Notes under the pieces: generated by a model
What the model saw: only the letters and a program-made list of their open reading frames with translations
Database searches by the model: none
What the model was told of the DNA's origin: nothing
Shown: piece by piece, positions 61,271 through 64,000 of the stretch
Layout: each line of letters begins with the position of its first letter
Position numbering within the stretch: the first letter of the stretch is position 1
Assembly: GCA_040390855.1 (NCBI GenBank)
Contig: JAZJXO010000005.1
Location: 155,207-219,206, forward strand
From: Parvibaculum sp040390855
GTDB lineage: Bacteria > Pseudomonadota > Alphaproteobacteria > Parvibaculales > Parvibaculaceae
Direction of reading: 5' to 3'
DNA length: 64,000 nucleotides
Program-made: the position numbers and the translations under genes

Positions 61271-63438
61271 CGTCAGCATTCGACAAGCTTGCCAGGCCCG
61301 TTCAGAAATGGATTCGTGCGCAAGACTGGCGGGAATTGCGCGAGATACAGGCTCTCGCAATTCATTTCCTAGCCGAAGATAAGGGGGACCTTATCATTGC
61401 GGCGTCGACGGCCGGCGGAAAAACCGAGGCCGCATTTTTGCCGCTCATCTCGCAGGTGCTTGATGATTCGGCGGCGGGCTCTGGCTTCGACCTCCTCTAT
61501 ATCGGCCCTCTCAAGGCGCTGATATCTGACCAGGCGCGAAGACTCGAGGATATCTGCCGGGAAGCAGAACTTCCCGTCGTGCCTTGGCACGGCGATATTG
61601 CCGCCTCGTCAAAATCGCGGGCGATCAAAAATCCGCGCGGCATTCTACTTATTACACCTGAATCGCTGGAAGCCCTGTTCGTCCGGCGCGGTCTGGAAGT
61701 TCCGCGTCTCTTCAAGAATGCCCGTGCGGTCGTCATCGACGAACTCCACAGCCTTCTCGATACTGAGCGCGGTATCCAGGTTCGTTCGTTGCTTGCCCGC
61801 TTGGAGCTTGCCGTCGGGAGACCCATCCGCCGCATTGGCCTTTCGGCGACCCTTGGCGATATGGCTCTCACCCGCCAATATTTGCGCCCCGCTGCCCCCG
61901 ACGACGTCCACGTCATAAAGGTGGACAAGGGCGGTTCGGAACTGCAGATACAGCTGCGCGGATATGTTTCCGGCGACAAGGATGAGGATGTTCCGGCGCC
62001 AGTTAGGGCTATTTCGGACCACCTCTTTACGCATTTGCGCGGGAGTGACAACCTCGTTTTTGCTGGCACACGCCAGTCGGTCGAGATCTATGCGGACAGG
62101 CTTCGAACGCTATGCGAGGAAGCGCATCTGCCGCAGGAGTTCTACCCCCACCACGCGAACCTCTCCCGCGAACACCGCGAGTTCGTGGAGCGCAGGCTCA
62201 AGGAAGGCAAGCTACCGACCACTGCCATTTGTACATCAACGCTCGAGCTGGGGATCGACATCGGAGATGTGACCTGTGTCGCGCAGATAGGTGCCCCTTT
62301 CAGCGTAGCCTCTCTTCGTCAGCGATTGGGACGCTCCGGACGAAGAGAGGGCAAACCCGCCATACTGCGGCAATACGCTATAGAAACCGGACTGCGCGCG
62401 GACAGCAATGTTCTAGACGGGCTTCGACTTGGCCTCGTGCGCGCCGTTGCGATGATCGAGCTTCTCCTCGAGGGATGGTGTGAGCCGCCGCAGCCTGGCG
62501 CGCTTCATCTTTCCACCCTGGTTCATCAAATTCTCTCAGTAATATCAGGGTGGGGTGGCGCAAAGGCTACCGATATCTACAAGACCCTTTGTCAGCATGG
62601 CCCCTTCCGATCCGTTTCGGCGGCAATGTTACTCGATGTGCTTCGCGCAATCGGGCGTCCGAGTATAGCGCTCATCGAACAAGGTGAGGAGGGTATTCTG
62701 CTGCTTGGCGAGGCTGGCGAGAAGTTGACGGATCATTATAGCTTCTTCGCCGTTTTCGAGACGCCGGAAGAATACCGGATTGTGGCGAATGGAAAGACAC
62801 TCGGATCAATCTCAATCGACAATATTCTGGCACCCGGCATGCAGTTGATATTTTCCGGGCGGCGATGGCATGTTCAGGAAATTCACGATCTAGAACGTGT
62901 TGTCGTTGTCACACCCACGAAAGCAGGCGTACCGCCAAGATTTAGCGGTGACCCCGGTATCATTCACGACCGGGTCATCGAACGTATGTTCGAGCTTCTG
63001 GAGTCCCAGGAACGGCCGGGTTACATGGACCGCACCGCGCTCGAGCTTCTCGATGAGGCACGTGGCAATTATGCCCAGATCCGCTTCGATACTGGCGGCA
63101 TTGTCCAAGCTGCGGACAGCGAATTCCTCATCGCAACCCGCCTCGGAACCATCAAATCTGAAACACTTGCACTTGCTCTCCGCTCGCAAGGATGTCGCGT
63201 TCATGTGCATGACGGCTTTATCGAGGGGACATTTAGCGAGGCGCAGTCAACGCCAGCCGATACATTGAAGGCCATCGCGAGAGGAGAAAATATTGACTTG
63301 TTCTCATCCGACCCGAATTTGATTTCCGAGAAGTTCCATCCTTATTTGACAGATGACCTTCTTCGGTTGGATATCGCATCAAGCAAGCTGAATGCCGAGT
63401 CTTTGCCGCGTATTTGCAAGAAAATCCTTGAGGCGTAA
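61267..63438 (+). CDS. BrxHI-like Lhr-type superfamily II helicase
   Basis: This 723-residue DEAD/DEAH-type helicase has motif I ASTAGGKTEAA (46-56) and motif Ia IGPLKALISDQA. Motif II is VVIDELHSLLD near 155-165 (DExH with leucine in the third place), motif III LSATLGD near 194, and motif VI SLRQRLGRSGRREGK near 348. A long C-terminal region from about 480 carries winged-helix and Lhr-like beta modules (FSGRRWHVQEIHDLERVVVV, TPTKAGVPPRFSGDPGIIHD), typical of the Lhr/BrxHI branch. The start codon is GTG, overlapping the ATPase stop. Substrate polarity and cofactor use cannot be read from sequence. No nuclease domain is seen in the chain. Confidence 0.88.
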   Translation: MTSAFDKLARPVQKWIRAQDWRELREIQALAIHFLAEDKGDLIIAASTAGGKTEAAFLPLISQVLDDSAAGSGFDLLYIGPLKALISDQARRLEDICREAELPVVPWHGDIAASSKSRAIKNPRGILLITPESLEALFVRRGLEVPRLFKNARAVVIDELHSLLDTERGIQVRSLLARLELAVGRPIRRIGLSATLGDMALTRQYLRPAAPDDVHVIKVDKGGSELQIQLRGYVSGDKDEDVPAPVRAISDHLFTHLRGSDNLVFAGTRQSVEIYADRLRTLCEEAHLPQEFYPHHANLSREHREFVERRLKEGKLPTTAICTSTLELGIDIGDVTCVAQIGAPFSVASLRQRLGRSGRREGKPAILRQYAIETGLRADSNVLDGLRLGLVRAVAMIELLLEGWCEPPQPGALHLSTLVHQILSVISGWGGAKATDIYKTLCQHGPFRSVSAAMLLDVLRAIGRPSIALIEQGEEGILLLGEAGEKLTDHYSFFAVFETPEEYRIVANGKTLGSISIDNILAPGMQLIFSGRRWHVQEIHDLERVVVVTPTKAGVPPRFSGDPGIIHDRVIERMFELLESQERPGYMDRTALELLDEARGNYAQIRFDTGGIVQAADSEFLIATRLGTIKSETLALALRSQGCRVHVHDGFIEGTFSEAQSTPADTLKAIARGENIDLFSSDPNLISEKFHPYLTDDLLRLDIASSKLNAESLPRICKKILEA

Positions 63439-63580
63439 TGGCGATTTTCAGCTCGACTACTGAACGACGTCACAAAGACTTATGCCAATCAACGCAATAG
63501 ATCGTCGATACAATCGACGTCGACGGACAAATCGCTTCGCACTGAAGTGAAACGTCGGTGCCTCTCACCACAATCGAAAT
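63439..63580. other. Spacer between the helicase gene and the IS3 end
   Basis: This 142-bp stretch has no open frame or hairpin I would defend. The region near 63500-63540 has several CGACG/GTCG elements but no clear terminator. Confidence 0.35.
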
Positions 63581-63953
63581 TGACCTGCCACTGAAGTTTC
63601 CCCCATTGGGGATTAAAGTCACGGCATGATTATGCCCTCTCGGGCGGTTTGAGCAACAGGCTGGCACACGGTGCCATCACCAAGCGCAGGGTGACAGGCT
63701 GTTGCGGTGAGTTTGGCGGCGAAGTCTGCCGGTGTCTGGTAGCCGAGCGCCGAATGCGGTCGACCTGCGTTGTAGTCGTCTGCCCATTCGACGATGGCCT
63801 GACGGGCATGTTCGATGCCGAAGAACAGAGCTTCGTTCAACAACTCGTCCCGCATCCGCCCGTTAAAGGACTCCACGAAGCCATTTTGCATGGGCTTGCC
63901 GGACGCGATGTAATGCCAGTCGACAACATGGTCCTTTGACCAGGCAATGTTCG
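63581..63953 (-). mobile_element. Truncated IS3-family insertion sequence (right-end fragment)
   Basis: The plus strand at 63581 starts TGACCTGCCACTGAAGTTTC and continues CCCCATTGGGG, the look of an IS3-group terminal repeat (TG at the tip). The minus strand then carries the end of an integrase-type transposase. The homology stops at about 63953, where direct-repeat copy 2 begins. The left part with orfA, the rest of orfB and the other terminal repeat are absent from this window. Confidence 0.75.
63619..63951 (-). pseudogene. IS3-family transposase (OrfB) C-terminal fragment
   Basis: The open frame reads LTANIAWSKDHVVDWHYIAS, then GKPMQNGFVESFNGRMRDEL, LNEALFFGIEHARQAIVEWA and DDYNAGRPHSALGYQTPADF, which is the end of the DDE integrase core with its ESFNGRMRDE glutamate region. 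A TAG at 63964-63966 closes the frame just upstream, inside direct-repeat copy 2, so the first two catalytic aspartates are missing. The fragment cannot encode an active transposase by itself. Confidence 0.85.
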
Positions 63954-63988
63954 CCGTCAGGGCCTATGGCGCAGATTTGAGGTTGTAG
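63954..63988 (+). repeat. 35-bp direct repeat, copy 2
   Basis: This copy reads CCGTCAGGGCCTATGGC-G-CAGATTTGAGGTT-G-TAG and abuts the broken edge of the IS3 fragment. It lies 516 bp past the helicase stop and is in the same orientation as copy 1 at 57207-57241. Confidence 0.92.
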
Positions 63989-64000
63989 CTTAAGGAGTAT

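Noticed and set aside
57618..63438. Complete BREX type 2 system
   Set aside because: Only brxD- and brxHI-like genes are present. pglZ, pglX, pglW and pglY equivalents are absent from the 8 kb between tRNA-Gln and the window end.
55891..64000. tRNA-Gln attL/attR repeat
   Set aside because: I looked for a second copy of the tRNA 3' end (GGTTCGAATCCTCCCG) further right and saw none within the window.

Overview
The window is chromosomal DNA of an alphaproteobacterium, most likely Hyphomicrobiales (Rhizobiales) or a close relative such as a Parvibaculum-like lineage. The evidence is dense GC-rich coding, a Usg-family protein, a TIGR02301-family protein, a Zur-type Fur protein, the fabI/J-domain/pdxH neighbourhood and many short-chain dehydrogenases and acyl-CoA enzymes. 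It comes from a draft assembly: a 100-base N run at 46441-46540 sits inside a 21-bp tandem repeat.

From 1 to 55 kb the content is mostly ordinary metabolism and housekeeping. 1-7 kb holds the end of a dihydroorotase, a Usg protein, an AcuI-type reductase, a feruloyl-CoA synthase-like ligase, a LysE exporter and a ThDP enzyme. 7-16 kb holds small conserved proteins, an SDR, Zur divergent from an SRAP (YedK/HMCES) protein, a CNNM/CorC transporter, an FAD-linked oxidase, a serine hydrolase, a VOC protein and a UPF0114 protein. 16-24 kb holds a chemotaxis receptor, Sua5/TsaC, an SDR, a DmdC-like acyl-CoA dehydrogenase, an MBL hydrolase and an HDAC-like deacetylase. 24.5-31 kb is a compact isoprenoid/RNA-modification run (xseB-ispA-dxs-tlyA-RNA methyltransferase-methyltransferase). 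Facing it or following it are aroC, fabI, a J-domain protein, a SEL1 protein, a glycine-zipper lipoprotein, pdxH and a cation diffusion facilitator. 37-55 kb holds an SDR, a class III aminotransferase, an amidase broken by one in-frame TGA, a DmdB-like ligase, a marR-emrA-emrB efflux operon with a perfect dyad upstream, another acyl-CoA ligase, small envelope proteins, a PLP decarboxylase-fold enzyme, an enoyl-CoA hydratase, and a TonB receptor under a cobalamin riboswitch.

After tRNA-Pro and tRNA-Gln (55.6-55.9 kb) the character changes. A 150-bp array of five 15-mer motifs starts 30 bp past the tRNA-Gln end. It is followed by AT-richer DNA with a KfrA-like DNA-binding coiled-coil protein, and then by three translationally coupled genes: a membrane-anchored TerB-N/TerB/TerB-C protein, a BrxD-like P-loop ATPase and a BrxHI-like Lhr-type superfamily II helicase. 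A truncated IS3-family transposase closes the window. A 35-bp direct repeat (33/35 identical) at 57207-57241 and 63954-63988 brackets the three-gene unit. This island is the most interesting part: it resembles a stand-alone TerB/ATPase/helicase DNA-processing or defence module without the PglZ, PglX and PglW/Y genes of a complete BREX type 2 system.

All family assignments come from reading motifs and lengths. No database search was run.
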